A stretch of 64,000 bases of DNA from an uncultured Clostridia bacterium (GTDB lineage: Bacteria; Bacillota; Clostridia; TANB77; UBA1234): positions 124,001-188,000 of the forward strand of contig CAKPOE010000001.1 in NCBI GenBank assembly GCA_934169745.1. Direction: 5' to 3'. Positions within the stretch are counted from its first letter, which is position 1. Each line of letters starts with the position of its first letter. Positions 35,991-46,186 of the stretch are shown piece after piece. The position numbers were made by a program, and so were the translations under genes. A model generated the notes under the pieces. That model saw nothing but the letters and a program-made list of their open reading frames with translations. It searched no databases and was not told where the DNA came from.

Positions 35991-38900
35991 ATGGTTGATT
36001 TAGAAGTTTTTGACAGAATAAAAATTGGTTTGGCATCTCCTGAAAAAATACGTGAATGGTCAAAAGGCGAGGTAAAAAAGCCGGAAACAATTAACTATAG
36101 AACTTTGAAACCAGAACGTGATGGTTTGTTCTGTGAAAAAATATTTGGACCTACAAAAGACTGGGAATGTCATTGTGGAAAATATAAGAGAGCTAGATAT
36201 AAGGGAATTGTTTGTGATAGATGTGGCGTTGAAGTTACAAAATCAAAAGTAAGAAGAGAAAGAATGGGACATATTGAGCTTGCAGCTCCAGTTTCTCATA
36301 TTTGGTATTTCAAAGGAATACCAAGCAGAATGGGGCTTATGCTTGATATTGCTCCAAGATCTCTTGAAAAAGTATTATATTTTGCTGCTTACATAGTAAT
36401 GGATGCAGGAGATACATCTCTTGTAAAAGGACAAGTAATTTCTGAGAAGGAATATAGAGAATTTGTTGATAAATATGGAGAGAATGCTTTTAGAGTAGGC
36501 ATGGGTGCTGAAGCAATAAAGGAATTACTACAAGAAATCGATGTTGAAAAATTAGCAAGTAATTTAAGAGCAGAATTAGATAAAGCAAATGGTCAAAAGA
36601 AAGCTAAAATAATTAAAAGATTGGAGACTGTTGATAGCTTTAGACTTTCTGGAAATAAACCAGAATGGATGATATTAGACGTATTACCAGTTATTCCTCC
36701 AGATCTTAGACCAATGGTACAACTAGATGGTGGTAGATTTGCTACAACAGACTTAAATGATTTGTATCGTAGAATTATAAATAGAAATAACAGACTTAAG
36801 AGGTTACTAGAACTTGGAGCTCCAGATATCATTGTGAGAAATGAAAAAAGAATGCTTCAAGAAGCTGTTGATAGCTTGATTGATAATGGTAGAAGAGGAC
36901 GTCCTGTTACTGGACCTGGAAATAGACCTTTGAAATCTTTATCAGACTTATTAAAGGGTAAACAAGGTAGATTTAGACAAAACTTGTTAGGTAAGAGAGT
37001 TGACTATTCTGGACGTTCAGTTATTGTTGTTGGACCAGAACTTAAGATTTATCAATGTGGTCTTCCAAAAGAAATGGCTGTTGAGTTGTTCAAACCGTTT
37101 GTTATGAAAGAACTTGTTGAAAGAGGTCTTGCACATAATATTAAAAATGCAAAGAGAATGGTAGAAAGATTAAAACCAGAAGTTTGGGATGTTTTGGAAT
37201 ATGTAATTAAAGATCACCCAGTTATGCTAAACCGTGCTCCTACACTTCACAGACTTGGTATACAAGCATTTGAACCAGTACTTATTGAAGGTAGAGCTAT
37301 AAAGCTTCACCCATTAGTATGTACAGCATTCAATGCTGACTTCGATGGAGACCAGATGGCTATTCACTTGCCTCTAACTCCAGAAGCACAAGCAGAAGCA
37401 AGATATTTGATGCTATCTGCAAATAACTTATTAAAACCTCAAGATGGAAAGCCAGTTACTGTTCCAACACAGGATATGATTTTAGGTTCATACTACTTAA
37501 CAATTGAGGAAAAAGGTGCTAAAGGCGAAGGCATGATATTTAAAGATGTTGATGAAGCACTTATGGCATATGCTGATGGCGATATTGCAATTCATGCAAA
37601 GATAAAGATCAGAATGACTAAAGAAATAGATGGTGAAATTAAGAAGAGAATTGTTGAAACAACTATTGGTAAAGTAATTTTCAACCAAGCTATTCCACAA
37701 GATTTGGGATTTGTTGATAGAAGCAACCCAGAGCATGCATTTGATTTGGAAATTGATTTCCCTGTTACAAAGAAAACGATAGGAAAGATTATTTCGAAAT
37801 CAATAAAAGTACATGGACTAAGCGATACAGCCGAACTTTTGGATGCTATCAAAGCTATGGGATACAAATATTCAACAAAAGGTGCTATCACAGTATCTGT
37901 TGCCGATGTTATAATTCCACCAGAGAAGAAAGACATCTTAGCTGCTGCTGAAGCAAAAGTTGATGAAATAACAAAGCAATATAAGAGAGGTTTAATTTCA
38001 AACGATGAAAGATACAACAGTGTTATCAAAGTTTGGGATAAAGCAACAGAAGACGTTACAAATGCAATGATAGAACACTTCGATGAAATGAACCCAATAT
38101 ATATGATGGCTACATCTGGTGCCCGTGGTAATATGAAGCAGATCAGACAGCTTGCAGCTATGAGAGGACTTATGGCTGATACATCGGGTAAAACAGTTGA
38201 AATTCCAATTCGTTCTTGCTTTAGAGAAGGTATGGATGTACTTGAGTATTTCGTATCTGCCCATGGTGCTAGAAAAGGACTTGTTGATACAGCCCTTCGT
38301 ACAGCTGACTCTGGATACTTAACAAGAAGACTTGTTGATGTATCACAAGATATTATTGTAAGAGAAGAAGATTGCGGAACAACTGATGGCGTTGAAGTAA
38401 CAGCAATCAAGAATGGTAATGAATTAATTGAGAGTTTGGAAGAGAGACTTTCTGGAAGATACTTAGCAGAAGATGTTAAGAACCCTGAAACAGGTGAAAT
38501 TATCGCAGAAAGGAATACGTTTGTAACTGATAAGATTGCCGATGAAATAGTAAAAGCAGGCATAACAAGCGTAAAGATAAGAACGCTTCTAACTTGTAGA
38601 GCAGAAAGAGGAGTATGTTCTAAGTGTTATGGTAACGACTTGGCTGGTAGACAAGAGGTTAATATTGGTGAGGCTGTTGGTATTATAGCAGCTCAATCAA
38701 TTGGTGAACCTGGTACACAGCTTACAATGAGAACATTCCACATGGGAGGATTAGCTGGTGGAGATATTACACAAGGTCTTCCTAGAGTTGAAGAATTGTT
38801 TGAAGCTAGAAAGCCAAAGGGATTAGCAATAATTTCTGATATAGCAGGTAAAGTATCAATAAGCGATACAAAGAAGAAGAGAGAAGTTATTATAACATCA

Positions 38901-39551
38901 AATGAAGATTCAAATACATACTTAATACCATTTGGTTCAAGACTTGCTGTAAAAGAGGGAGACGAGGTAGAACCAGGAGATGTAATAACAGAAGGTTCTA
39001 TATATCCACAAGACATTATGAGAATAAAAGGACCAGAAGGTGTTCAAAAATATATTGTTGCAGAAGTACAAAAAGTATATCGTGGTCAAGGTGTTGATAT
39101 TAACGATAGACACATTGAGGCAATAATAAGACAAATGCTTAAGAGAGTTAAAGTTGAGGATGCTGGAGACACTACAATGCTTCCAGGAACAACTGTTGAT
39201 GTAATTAGATATGAAGATGAAAATAAGAAGATGATAGAGCAAGGATTAAGACCAGCAGTAGGTAAGAGATTACTACTAGGAATCACAAAAGCTTCACTTG
39301 CAACAGATTCGTTCTTGTCAGCAGCTTCATTCCAAGAAACAACAAGAGTACTTACAGAAGCAGCAATAAAAGGAAAGATTGATCCACTTGTAGGATTAAA
39401 AGAAAACGTAATTATAGGTAAATTAATACCAGCTGGAACGGGATTAATGAAGTATAGAGAGATGAAACCAATCTCAACAGAAACAGGAGAGCCAACAGAA
39501 AATACAGTGCCTAAAGAAGATCCAGAAGTATTAATTGATACTAGAAAATAA
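35991..39551 (+). CDS. rpoC: RNA polymerase beta' subunit
   Basis: The ATG at 35991, after GGAAGGAG, gives 1186 residues; an in-frame ORF start inside rpoB is rejected. The N-terminal zinc finger CHCGKYKRARYKGIVCDRCGVEV, the catalytic NADFDGDQMAIH and the second zinc site CRAERGVCSKCYG are all present. It ends with a strong terminator. Confidence 0.98.
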   Translation: MVDLEVFDRIKIGLASPEKIREWSKGEVKKPETINYRTLKPERDGLFCEKIFGPTKDWECHCGKYKRARYKGIVCDRCGVEVTKSKVRRERMGHIELAAPVSHIWYFKGIPSRMGLMLDIAPRSLEKVLYFAAYIVMDAGDTSLVKGQVISEKEYREFVDKYGENAFRVGMGAEAIKELLQEIDVEKLASNLRAELDKANGQKKAKIIKRLETVDSFRLSGNKPEWMILDVLPVIPPDLRPMVQLDGGRFATTDLNDLYRRIINRNNRLKRLLELGAPDIIVRNEKRMLQEAVDSLIDNGRRGRPVTGPGNRPLKSLSDLLKGKQGRFRQNLLGKRVDYSGRSVIVVGPELKIYQCGLPKEMAVELFKPFVMKELVERGLAHNIKNAKRMVERLKPEVWDVLEYVIKDHPVMLNRAPTLHRLGIQAFEPVLIEGRAIKLHPLVCTAFNADFDGDQMAIHLPLTPEAQAEARYLMLSANNLLKPQDGKPVTVPTQDMILGSYYLTIEEKGAKGEGMIFKDVDEALMAYADGDIAIHAKIKIRMTKEIDGEIKKRIVETTIGKVIFNQAIPQDLGFVDRSNPEHAFDLEIDFPVTKKTIGKIISKSIKVHGLSDTAELLDAIKAMGYKYSTKGAITVSVADVIIPPEKKDILAAAEAKVDEITKQYKRGLISNDERYNSVIKVWDKATEDVTNAMIEHFDEMNPIYMMATSGARGNMKQIRQLAAMRGLMADTSGKTVEIPIRSCFREGMDVLEYFVSAHGARKGLVDTALRTADSGYLTRRLVDVSQDIIVREEDCGTTDGVEVTAIKNGNELIESLEERLSGRYLAEDVKNPETGEIIAERNTFVTDKIADEIVKAGITSVKIRTLLTCRAERGVCSKCYGNDLAGRQEVNIGEAVGIIAAQSIGEPGTQLTMRTFHMGGLAGGDITQGLPRVEELFEARKPKGLAIISDIAGKVSISDTKKKREVIITSNEDSNTYLIPFGSRLAVKEGDEVEPGDVITEGSIYPQDIMRIKGPEGVQKYIVAEVQKVYRGQGVDINDRHIEAIIRQMLKRVKVEDAGDTTMLPGTTVDVIRYEDENKKMIEQGLRPAVGKRLLLGITKASLATDSFLSAASFQETTRVLTEAAIKGKIDPLVGLKENVIIGKLIPAGTGLMKYREMKPISTETGEPTENTVPKEDPEVLIDTRK

Positions 39552-39560
39552 GAAAATATA

Positions 39561-39599
39561 AAAAGGTTGCAGGATTGGTTCAAATCTGCAACCTTTTTT
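39561..39599 (+). terminator. rpoBC terminator
   Basis: AAAAGGTTGCAG / CTGCAACCTTTT stem followed by T residues. Confidence 0.92.
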
Positions 39600-39626
39600 G
39601 CATGTGTTATACAAGTGTGATATAAT
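39598..39626 (+). promoter_or_regulatory. Promoter of the glycosyltransferase gene
   Basis: TTGCAT (39598-39603), 17 bp, TATAAT (39621-39626), with TGTGA just before the -10 box. Confidence 0.75.
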
Positions 39627-39652
39627 GTAAAAAAACGTATAAGGAGTCTAAT

Positions 39653-40816
39653 ATGAGGAGATTAAAAATAGGATTATTCATAGATACATTCTTTCCAATG
39701 GTTGATGGCGTTGTAATGGTTGTTGATAATTATGCGAGAAGGCTTACAAAATATGCTGATGTGACTGTATTTGCACCTAGTGTACCCAGAAAATCATATG
39801 ATGATTCAACATTGCCATATAAAGTTGTAAGATGTAAATCTATGCCAGTACCATTTTTAGATTATTCACTTCCAGTTCCGAATATAGATAGTAATTTTAA
39901 AAAGGAATTAGAAAATTCAAACCTAGATATTGTACATATACATTCGCCATTTACAATTGGAAAAATCGCATTAAAATACGCTAAAAAGAATAATATTCCT
40001 ATAATTGCGACAATGCACAGTCAATACAAGCAAGATTTTAAAAGGGCTGTCAAATTTGAATTTTTAGCTAATATGCTTACGAGAAACTTAATAAAAGTAT
40101 TTGATGAGTGTACAGAGTGTTGGGCAGTAAACAATGAAGTTGCAAAAATATTTTATGAAGAGTATGGATATAAAGAGTTGCCATATGTACAAAATAATGC
40201 TACGGATATGATGATTATAGAAAATAGAGAAGAAGCAGATAAAGAAATAAATGAGAAGTATAGTATTTCTTCAGGTGAAAAAGTTTTCCTTTTTGTAGGG
40301 AGAATTAATATATTAAAGAATATTTTGTTTATAGCGGATGCTTTAAAAATAGTTAAAGATGATGGATATAAGTTTAAAATGCTTTTTGTTGGAAATGGAC
40401 AAGATGAAGAAAAGTTGAAAGAAAAAATACAGGAATTGAATTTGAATAATGATGTTATTTTATGTGGTAGAGTAACAGATAGAGAAGTAATAAAAAAAAT
40501 ATATGCAAGAGCCGATTTGTTTCTATTTCCATCGCTATATGATGCCAGTTCGTTAGTGCAGATAGAAGCGGCATCTCAAAAAACACCAACCATTTTTATT
40601 GAGGGCTCAGCAACAAGTGCGACTGTTTCAAATAATGTAAATGGTGTTATTGCTAAAAATGATGTACAAGACTATGCAAAAGCAATCGAGAAATTAATCA
40701 CAGATAATGATTTCTACAAAGTGGTTTCAGAGGGAGCATATAGAGATCTGTATAAAAACTGGGATGATAAAGTAAAAGAAGTATATGAAAAATATACTTC
40801 TTATATTGAAGAATAA
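39653..40816 (+). CDS. Family 4 glycosyltransferase
   Basis: 387 residues. The start MRRLKIGLFIDTFFPMVDGVV and the C-terminal donor site (FVGRINILKN..., then the E-x7-E-like SLYDASSLVQIEAASQKTP) define the GT4 fold; members near this type make glucosyl-diacylglycerol or transfer mannose/glucose to lipids. The exact product is not clear. Monocistronic; its 3' end overlaps the convergent minus-strand gene by 16 bp. Confidence 0.88.
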   Translation: MRRLKIGLFIDTFFPMVDGVVMVVDNYARRLTKYADVTVFAPSVPRKSYDDSTLPYKVVRCKSMPVPFLDYSLPVPNIDSNFKKELENSNLDIVHIHSPFTIGKIALKYAKKNNIPIIATMHSQYKQDFKRAVKFEFLANMLTRNLIKVFDECTECWAVNNEVAKIFYEEYGYKELPYVQNNATDMMIIENREEADKEINEKYSISSGEKVFLFVGRINILKNILFIADALKIVKDDGYKFKMLFVGNGQDEEKLKEKIQELNLNNDVILCGRVTDREVIKKIYARADLFLFPSLYDASSLVQIEAASQKTPTIFIEGSATSATVSNNVNGVIAKNDVQDYAKAIEKLITDNDFYKVVSEGAYRDLYKNWDDKVKEVYEKYTSYIEE

Positions 40817-41328
40817 TCTTGCAAGTATCCTTTATATATTATTTTAGAATTTTCTATTTCCATAAAATCTATAGGCTCCAAGTGCTCTGGGGCCTTTACT
40901 GTTTTTATACCAATTAAATTCAAAACATAGCCAACAAATTGAGAACAGAAAAATTTATTTTTTCTTCTGATTGTAATTTTTGAATGTACCAAGGGAACAC
41001 CGAGAAAAGAGTATTTATAAACATTTTTGTTAGCAATAAAGTTGTTTATAATTTCTTGTAATTTTTTATACTGTTTATCATCAACTGGCATTTCTAAAAT
41101 TGTGCATGGAGTATTTGGAAACTTTGCGAATACTCCTTTATCTTTGTGCTCGATTACAAATCCTCCTATAAGAAAATTATTAACCTTTTTTCTGCCGAAT
41201 GAATAAAACTCATTTAATGAAATGTCAAGTGAGAGTGAAGAATGATTATATTCTTTTTTTGAAAAAAATTGTAAAAGCCTAGAAATGCCAGTACCAGATT
41301 GTGATAATATTATATATATGTTTTTCAT
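40801..41328 (-). CDS. Permuted papain-like (YiiX/YaeF-type) amidase or peptidase
   Basis: 175 residues on the minus strand. Histidine in EYNHSSLSLD near the N-terminus and cysteine in KFFCSQFVGYVL near residue 135 have the order and surroundings of circularly permuted NlpC/P60 (YiiX-like) cysteine hydrolases. Such enzymes cleave amide or ester bonds in lipids, peptides or proteins. The substrate is unknown. Convergent with the glycosyltransferase gene; the stop codons overlap. Confidence 0.75.
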   Translation of the reverse strand: MKNIYIILSQSGTGISRLLQFFSKKEYNHSSLSLDISLNEFYSFGRKKVNNFLIGGFVIEHKDKGVFAKFPNTPCTILEMPVDDKQYKKLQEIINNFIANKNVYKYSFLGVPLVHSKITIRRKNKFFCSQFVGYVLNLIGIKTVKAPEHLEPIDFMEIENSKIIYKGYLQDYSSI

Positions 41329-41382
41329 TGTATACTCCTAATAAAATTTTTGATAAGTGTATTATACTATATAATTAGTATG

Positions 41383-41411
41383 TTGACAAATATTCTATCT
41401 GGATGTACAAT
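41383..41411 (+). promoter_or_regulatory. Promoter of the CofE-like gene
   Basis: TTGACA (41383-41388), 17 bp, TACAAT (41406-41411). Confidence 0.7.
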
Positions 41412-41469
41412 GTACGCGTGGATTTGGTATGTATTACTTCAAGGTCAAAATTGATGAGGAGGTATTAAC

Positions 41470-42669
41470 ATGAAAGATTTGCTTGGAACCATATCAATGG
41501 GAGTTAGAGCTCCTATAATTCGTGAAGGTGATGACTTGGCTTCGATTGTGGCAACCAGTATTCTTGAGGCTAGTGAGTTGCACAATATTCCTGTCGAGGA
41601 TAAGGATATTGTTGCAGTGACTGAATCTGTCGTTGCACGTTCAGAAGGGAACTACGTTACTGTGGATGATGTCGCATACGATATCGAGCAAAAGTTTGGA
41701 AAAGATGCTCAAATTGCGGTGCTCTTTCCAATCATGAGTCGTAATCGTTTTGCAATGTGTCTAAAAGGAATTGCAAGAGCGGCTCGAAAGCTGATGATTG
41801 TGTTTAAGTATCCGTCTGACGAAGTCGGAAATAAGCTTATAAGCAATGAAGATTTCGATAAGATTGGAGGCAATGATTCTTCGAAAACCATGTCTGAAAA
41901 GACATATAGGTCATTATATGGCTATAAAGTACATGAGTTTACGGGAGTCGACTATGTCGACTATTACAGAAAACTTATCGAAAGTGAAAATTGTGAAGCT
42001 GAGATAAGTTTCTCTAATAATGCTTCTGATATGGTTACTCTGGATGGGTACGATTTTCTTTGCTGTGATATCCATACTCGTGAAGCCACTAAAAAAATTT
42101 TGAGAGAGTATGGCGCAACTGTGTATGGCTTGGATGATATATGTACTACACCTAGATATGAAGGCTGTGGTTACAACCCATCGTACGGTCTGCTTGGTAG
42201 CAACAAGGCTAATGAAGAAAGGCTAAAGCTCTTTCCGAGAACTGGCGATAAACTTGTTGAGAGAGTGCAAATCTTGGTTAAAGAAGCAACTGGCAAACAT
42301 ATTGAGGTGATGGTCTATGGCGATGGCGCTTTCAAAGATCCTGTAGGTAAGATTTGGGAGCTTGCTGACCCTGTAGTGTCGCCTGCTTTTACAAGTGGGC
42401 TTGCCGGTAGACCTAATGAACTAAAACTTAAAGCTCTTGCAGATGGCAAGTATGCTAATTTGAGCGGTGAAGAACTAAAGAAAGCAATCACTGATGAGAT
42501 TAACCATAAGGGTAAGAATCTCGTTGGTGATATGAGTTCTCAAGGAACTACGCCCCGACAGATTACAGATTTGGTTGGGTCTCTTGCAGACTTGACTTCA
42601 GGAAGCGGAGACAAAGGAACACCAATTGTTTGGATTAAAGGTTACTTCAAAAATTACGCAAATGGCTAA
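41470..42669 (+). CDS. CofE-like (F420-0:glutamate ligase-related) protein
   Basis: 399 residues, with GGAGG before the ATG. The N-terminal region (GVRAPIIREGDDLASIV... ESVVARSEGNYV) and the YGDGAFKDPVGKIWELADP block resemble CofE, which adds glutamates to coenzyme F420. No other F420 gene is visible, and Firmicute homologues of this longer form have no settled function, so the substrate is open. It is a single-gene unit with its own promoter and terminator, and its base composition and codon use are less AT-rich than those of its neighbours. Confidence 0.8.
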   Translation: MKDLLGTISMGVRAPIIREGDDLASIVATSILEASELHNIPVEDKDIVAVTESVVARSEGNYVTVDDVAYDIEQKFGKDAQIAVLFPIMSRNRFAMCLKGIARAARKLMIVFKYPSDEVGNKLISNEDFDKIGGNDSSKTMSEKTYRSLYGYKVHEFTGVDYVDYYRKLIESENCEAEISFSNNASDMVTLDGYDFLCCDIHTREATKKILREYGATVYGLDDICTTPRYEGCGYNPSYGLLGSNKANEERLKLFPRTGDKLVERVQILVKEATGKHIEVMVYGDGAFKDPVGKIWELADPVVSPAFTSGLAGRPNELKLKALADGKYANLSGEELKKAITDEINHKGKNLVGDMSSQGTTPRQITDLVGSLADLTSGSGDKGTPIVWIKGYFKNYANG

Positions 42670-42673
42670 CACA

Positions 42674-42708
42674 AAAGCGAGACTACTTTTTAAGGTGGTC
42701 TCGTTTTT
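42674..42708 (+). terminator. Intrinsic terminator
   Basis: CGAGACTAC / GTGGTCTCG stem (one G-U) followed by five T residues. Confidence 0.85.
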
Positions 42709-42733
42709 GTTGTAGTTTTTCCTGATTTTACAG

Positions 42734-42762
42734 TTGAACCAAACAAATTTTCGTGATATAAT
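42734..42762 (+). promoter_or_regulatory. uvrA promoter
   Basis: TTGAAC (42734-42739), 17 bp, TATAAT (42757-42762), with CGTGA before the -10. No convincing LexA box seen here. Confidence 0.75.
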
Positions 42763-42795
42763 GACTTCATATGCATATATAAAAGGAGAGATTTT

Positions 42796-45615
42796 ATGAA
42801 CGACTATATAGTAGTTAAAGGTGCAAAGGTTAATAACTTAAAAAATATAGATGTAAAAATACCAAGGGACAAGTTGGTTGTTATTACGGGCCTTAGTGGA
42901 TCTGGAAAATCATCACTTGCTTTTGATACAATTTATGCTGAAGGTCAAAGAAGATATGTTGAAAGTCTTTCATCGTACGCAAGACAATTTTTAGGAATTA
43001 TGGATAAACCAGATGTTGAATATATTGAAGGACTTTCTCCAGCTATTTCAATAGACCAAAAAACCACATCTAAAAACCCAAGATCTACTGTTGGAACGGT
43101 TACGGAAATATATGATTATATGCGTTTACTTTATGCAAGAATTGGCATACCGCATTGCCCAAACTGTGGTAGAGTTATAAAGCAACAAAGCATAGACCAG
43201 ATATTAGATGCAATTATGGATTTAGGGGAAGGTACAAAAATTCAAATTCTTGCTCCTGTGGTTAGAGGCAGAAAAGGTGAATACACGAAACTTTTTGATG
43301 ATGCGAGAAAAGATGGATTTGCTAGAGTTAGAGTTGATGGAGAAATATTTGAACTTGGTGAAGATGATATAAATCTTGATAAAAAGAAGAAACACAATAT
43401 TGAGATTGTTGTTGATAGATTAGTTGTTAAAAGTGATATAAGAAATAGACTTTCAGACTCCGTTGAAACAGCTTTAAAGAGTGCAAATAAACTTGTTCTT
43501 ATAGATGTTATAGCTGGAGAAGAACTTTTATTTTCTCAAAACTATGCATGCCCAGATTGTAACATAAGTATAGAAGAGTTAACACCAAGAATGTTTTCAT
43601 TCAATAATCCATATGGGGCATGTGATGTATGTAGTGGACTTGGAACACTTTTGAAAATGGATCCTGACTTAATTGTGCCAGATAAAAGTAAATCACTTAT
43701 TGATGGCGGTATAAAAGGAATGGGATGGAGCCAAGCAAAGGATAGTATGGGACTTATGTATATAAAGTCTCTAGGAAAGCACTACAAAGTAGATGTGACA
43801 AAACCTATTTCAGAATTACCAGAAGATTTCATGAATAAAATTTTATATGGAACAGGCGATGAGAAAATAGATTTTAGATATGAAGGAAGTACAGGACTTA
43901 GAACATTTACAGCGCCTTTTGAGGGAATTGTAAATACAATGGAAAGGAGATTTAGAGAGACTACATCTAATGGAATGAGAGAGTTTTATGAGATGTATAT
44001 GTCTGAATCGCATTGTCCTGGTTGTGATGGTGCAAGATTGAAAAAAGAATCACTTGCTGTTACTGTTGGTGGAAAAAATATTTATGAATTAACATCGATG
44101 TCAATTTATGAAATTAGAGAATTTCTAAATGGATTGCAATTAACAGAAAAAGAAAGTATGATAGCTCATCAAATATTGAAAGAACTGAACGCACGTCTTT
44201 CATTTTTAGTTGATGTAGGACTTGATTATTTAACTCTTTCTAGAAATGCAAGCACACTTTCCGGTGGCGAGGCACAAAGAATAAGACTTGCTACTCAAAT
44301 TGGTGCTGGTTTAATGGGCGTTCTTTATATTTTAGATGAACCTAGCATAGGGCTTCATCAACGTGATAATGAAAAGTTACTTGCAACTTTGAAAAAACTT
44401 CGTGATTTAGGAAATACATTAATAGTTGTAGAGCATGACGAAGATACAATGTACGCGGCAGACCATATTATCGATGTTGGACCTGGTGCAGGTGTTCATG
44501 GTGGAGAAATTGTTGCAGAAGGAACTGCTGAAGAAATTATGAAATCACCAAGGTCAATTACTGGAAAATATTTAAGTGGTGAATTGAAAATATTAGTTCC
44601 AGAAAATCGTAGAAAAGGAAATGGCAAAAAATTAGAAATAATAAAAGCACATGAAAACAATTTACAAAATGTAAATGTAAAAATACCACTTGGCGTAATG
44701 ACTGTGGTTACAGGTGTTTCAGGCTCTGGAAAATCTTCTCTTATAAATGAAGTACTATACAAGAGACTTGCAAGAGATTTAAATAGAGCAAACACAAAAC
44801 CTGGTAAATGTGAGAAAATTAAAGGAATTGAAAATTTAGATAAAGTAATAAACATAGATCAATCACCAATTGGAAGAACACCTCGCTCTAATCCAGCAAC
44901 ATATACTGGTGTATTTGACTTGATAAGAGATTTGTTTGCAGAAACAAGTGAAGCAAAAGCACGTGGATATTCAAAAGGAAGATTTAGTTTTAATGTTAGT
45001 GGTGGAAGATGTGAGACTTGCGAGGGTGATGGTATAATAAAAATAGAAATGCATTTCTTATCTGATGTATATGTACCTTGCGATGTATGCCATGGAACAA
45101 GGTATAACAGGGAAACTTTGGAAGTAAAATATAAAGGTAAAAATATAGCTGAAGTACTTGATATGACTGTGGAAGAGGCGTTGGACTTCTTTGCAAACAT
45201 TCCTAAAATAAAAAACAAAATACAAACACTTTATGATGTTGGACTTGGCTATATAAAGCTTGGTCAATCATCAACAACACTATCTGGTGGTGAAGCACAA
45301 AGAATAAAGTTAGCCACCGAACTATCAAGACATTCAACGGGGAAAACTTTATATATTTTAGATGAACCAACAACAGGACTTCATATGGCTGATGTTCACA
45401 GACTGATAGAAATTTTAAACAGGTTAGTTGAAACAGGAAATTCAGTTGTAGTAATAGAACACAATTTAGATGTTATAAAAGTTGCAGATTATATAATTGA
45501 TTTAGGACCAGAAGGTGGTATAAGAGGAGGACAAGTAATAGCAACCGGAACACCTGAAAAAATTGCTAAATGTGAAGAATCATACACAGGACAATTCTTA
45601 AAAAAATACCTATAA
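42796..45615 (+). CDS. uvrA: Excinuclease ABC subunit A
   Basis: 939 residues with two ABC ATPase modules (Walker A GLSGSGKSS and GVSGSGKSS; signatures LSGGEAQRI twice) and zinc fingers (CPNCGRV, CPDCNIS...CDVC, CETCEGDG...CDVCHG). UvrA scans DNA and recruits UvrB for nucleotide excision repair. uvrB and uvrC are not adjacent. Transcribed alone from its own promoter. Confidence 0.98.
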   Translation: MNDYIVVKGAKVNNLKNIDVKIPRDKLVVITGLSGSGKSSLAFDTIYAEGQRRYVESLSSYARQFLGIMDKPDVEYIEGLSPAISIDQKTTSKNPRSTVGTVTEIYDYMRLLYARIGIPHCPNCGRVIKQQSIDQILDAIMDLGEGTKIQILAPVVRGRKGEYTKLFDDARKDGFARVRVDGEIFELGEDDINLDKKKKHNIEIVVDRLVVKSDIRNRLSDSVETALKSANKLVLIDVIAGEELLFSQNYACPDCNISIEELTPRMFSFNNPYGACDVCSGLGTLLKMDPDLIVPDKSKSLIDGGIKGMGWSQAKDSMGLMYIKSLGKHYKVDVTKPISELPEDFMNKILYGTGDEKIDFRYEGSTGLRTFTAPFEGIVNTMERRFRETTSNGMREFYEMYMSESHCPGCDGARLKKESLAVTVGGKNIYELTSMSIYEIREFLNGLQLTEKESMIAHQILKELNARLSFLVDVGLDYLTLSRNASTLSGGEAQRIRLATQIGAGLMGVLYILDEPSIGLHQRDNEKLLATLKKLRDLGNTLIVVEHDEDTMYAADHIIDVGPGAGVHGGEIVAEGTAEEIMKSPRSITGKYLSGELKILVPENRRKGNGKKLEIIKAHENNLQNVNVKIPLGVMTVVTGVSGSGKSSLINEVLYKRLARDLNRANTKPGKCEKIKGIENLDKVINIDQSPIGRTPRSNPATYTGVFDLIRDLFAETSEAKARGYSKGRFSFNVSGGRCETCEGDGIIKIEMHFLSDVYVPCDVCHGTRYNRETLEVKYKGKNIAEVLDMTVEEALDFFANIPKIKNKIQTLYDVGLGYIKLGQSSTTLSGGEAQRIKLATELSRHSTGKTLYILDEPTTGLHMADVHRLIEILNRLVETGNSVVVIEHNLDVIKVADYIIDLGPEGGIRGGQVIATGTPEKIAKCEESYTGQFLKKYL

Positions 45616-45745
45616 GTCAAGCATAATTACATAACATTTGTCAATGCAAACCATAATAATTATACATAAAAAAGTCACAAAAAGTTCACATAAAGTAACA
45701 CGCGAAGCCGTTGAGGCTCTAAGCTTCGACATGTTTAAATAAGCT

Positions 45746-45774
45746 TTGACATTTAGTGATTTTTGTGATATACT
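45746..45774 (+). promoter_or_regulatory. veg promoter
   Basis: TTGACA (45746-45751), 17 bp, TATACT (45769-45774), with TGTGA preceding the -10. The gap 45616-45745 otherwise shows only a small imperfect hairpin around the CGAAGC / GCTTCG pair (45703-45728). Confidence 0.75.
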
Positions 45775-45806
45775 CACGTCATAGTTTGAATATAGGGGTG
45801 GTGTGC

Positions 45807-46076
45807 ATGATTGAAAAAAGTAACATAAATGAAGTAAAGAAAAATATAGAAGGTTGTATTGGCCAAAAAGTTTTACTTCGTGGTAGTCTTGGAAGAAACA
45901 AATCATTCGAAAAAGAAGGAACTTTAGTAAATACATATCCCAATATTTTTGTAGTTAAGATGGATGATAGTCAGAGAAATGTAACATATAGTTATACTGA
46001 TATTTTAACAAAGACTGTAGAATTAGGAATTACTACAAATACAGGTTTTGATTCTATCTTAAACACGTTGAACTAG
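45807..46076 (+). CDS. veg: Veg-family protein
   Basis: The ATG at 45807 gives 89 residues, like B. subtilis Veg. The IGQKVLLRGSLGRNKSFEKEG and YPNIFVVKMD...VTYSYTDILTKTVEL patterns match the family, a small beta-barrel protein linked to biofilm matrix control in Bacillus and strongly transcribed. Monocistronic, with promoter and strong terminator. Confidence 0.9.
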   Translation: MIEKSNINEVKKNIEGCIGQKVLLRGSLGRNKSFEKEGTLVNTYPNIFVVKMDDSQRNVTYSYTDILTKTVELGITTNTGFDSILNTLN

Positions 46077-46078
46077 CA

Positions 46079-46113
46079 AATAATGACGAGCTTCTGCTCG
46101 TCATTATTTTTTT
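46079..46113 (+). terminator. veg terminator
   Basis: AATAATGACGAGC / GCTCGTCATTATT stem followed by a long T-run. Confidence 0.93.
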
Positions 46114-46139
46114 TCTTTCTTGTACTATTTTTGAAAAAT

Positions 46140-46171
46140 CCTTAATATACTTTACTAACAAAATATTAAGG
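46140..46171 (+). promoter_or_regulatory. Hairpin touching the sipL ribosome site
   Basis: CCTTAATAT (46140-46148) and ATATTAAGG (46163-46171) are perfect 9-bp arms. The right arm ends in AAGG, which runs into the GGAAGGAG ribosome site, so the stem could limit ribosome access, as at spoIIID but more weakly. Confidence 0.5.
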
Positions 46172-46186
46172 AAGGAGTTACACTGT

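Noticed and set aside
37592..38563. 323-codon minus-strand frame inside rpoC
   Set aside because: Shadow frame opposite a highly conserved gene; Ser/Ile-rich antisense composition.
42720..42795. SOS box upstream of uvrA
   Set aside because: The sequence after GAAC does not contain a matching GTTC/GTTT at the right distance.
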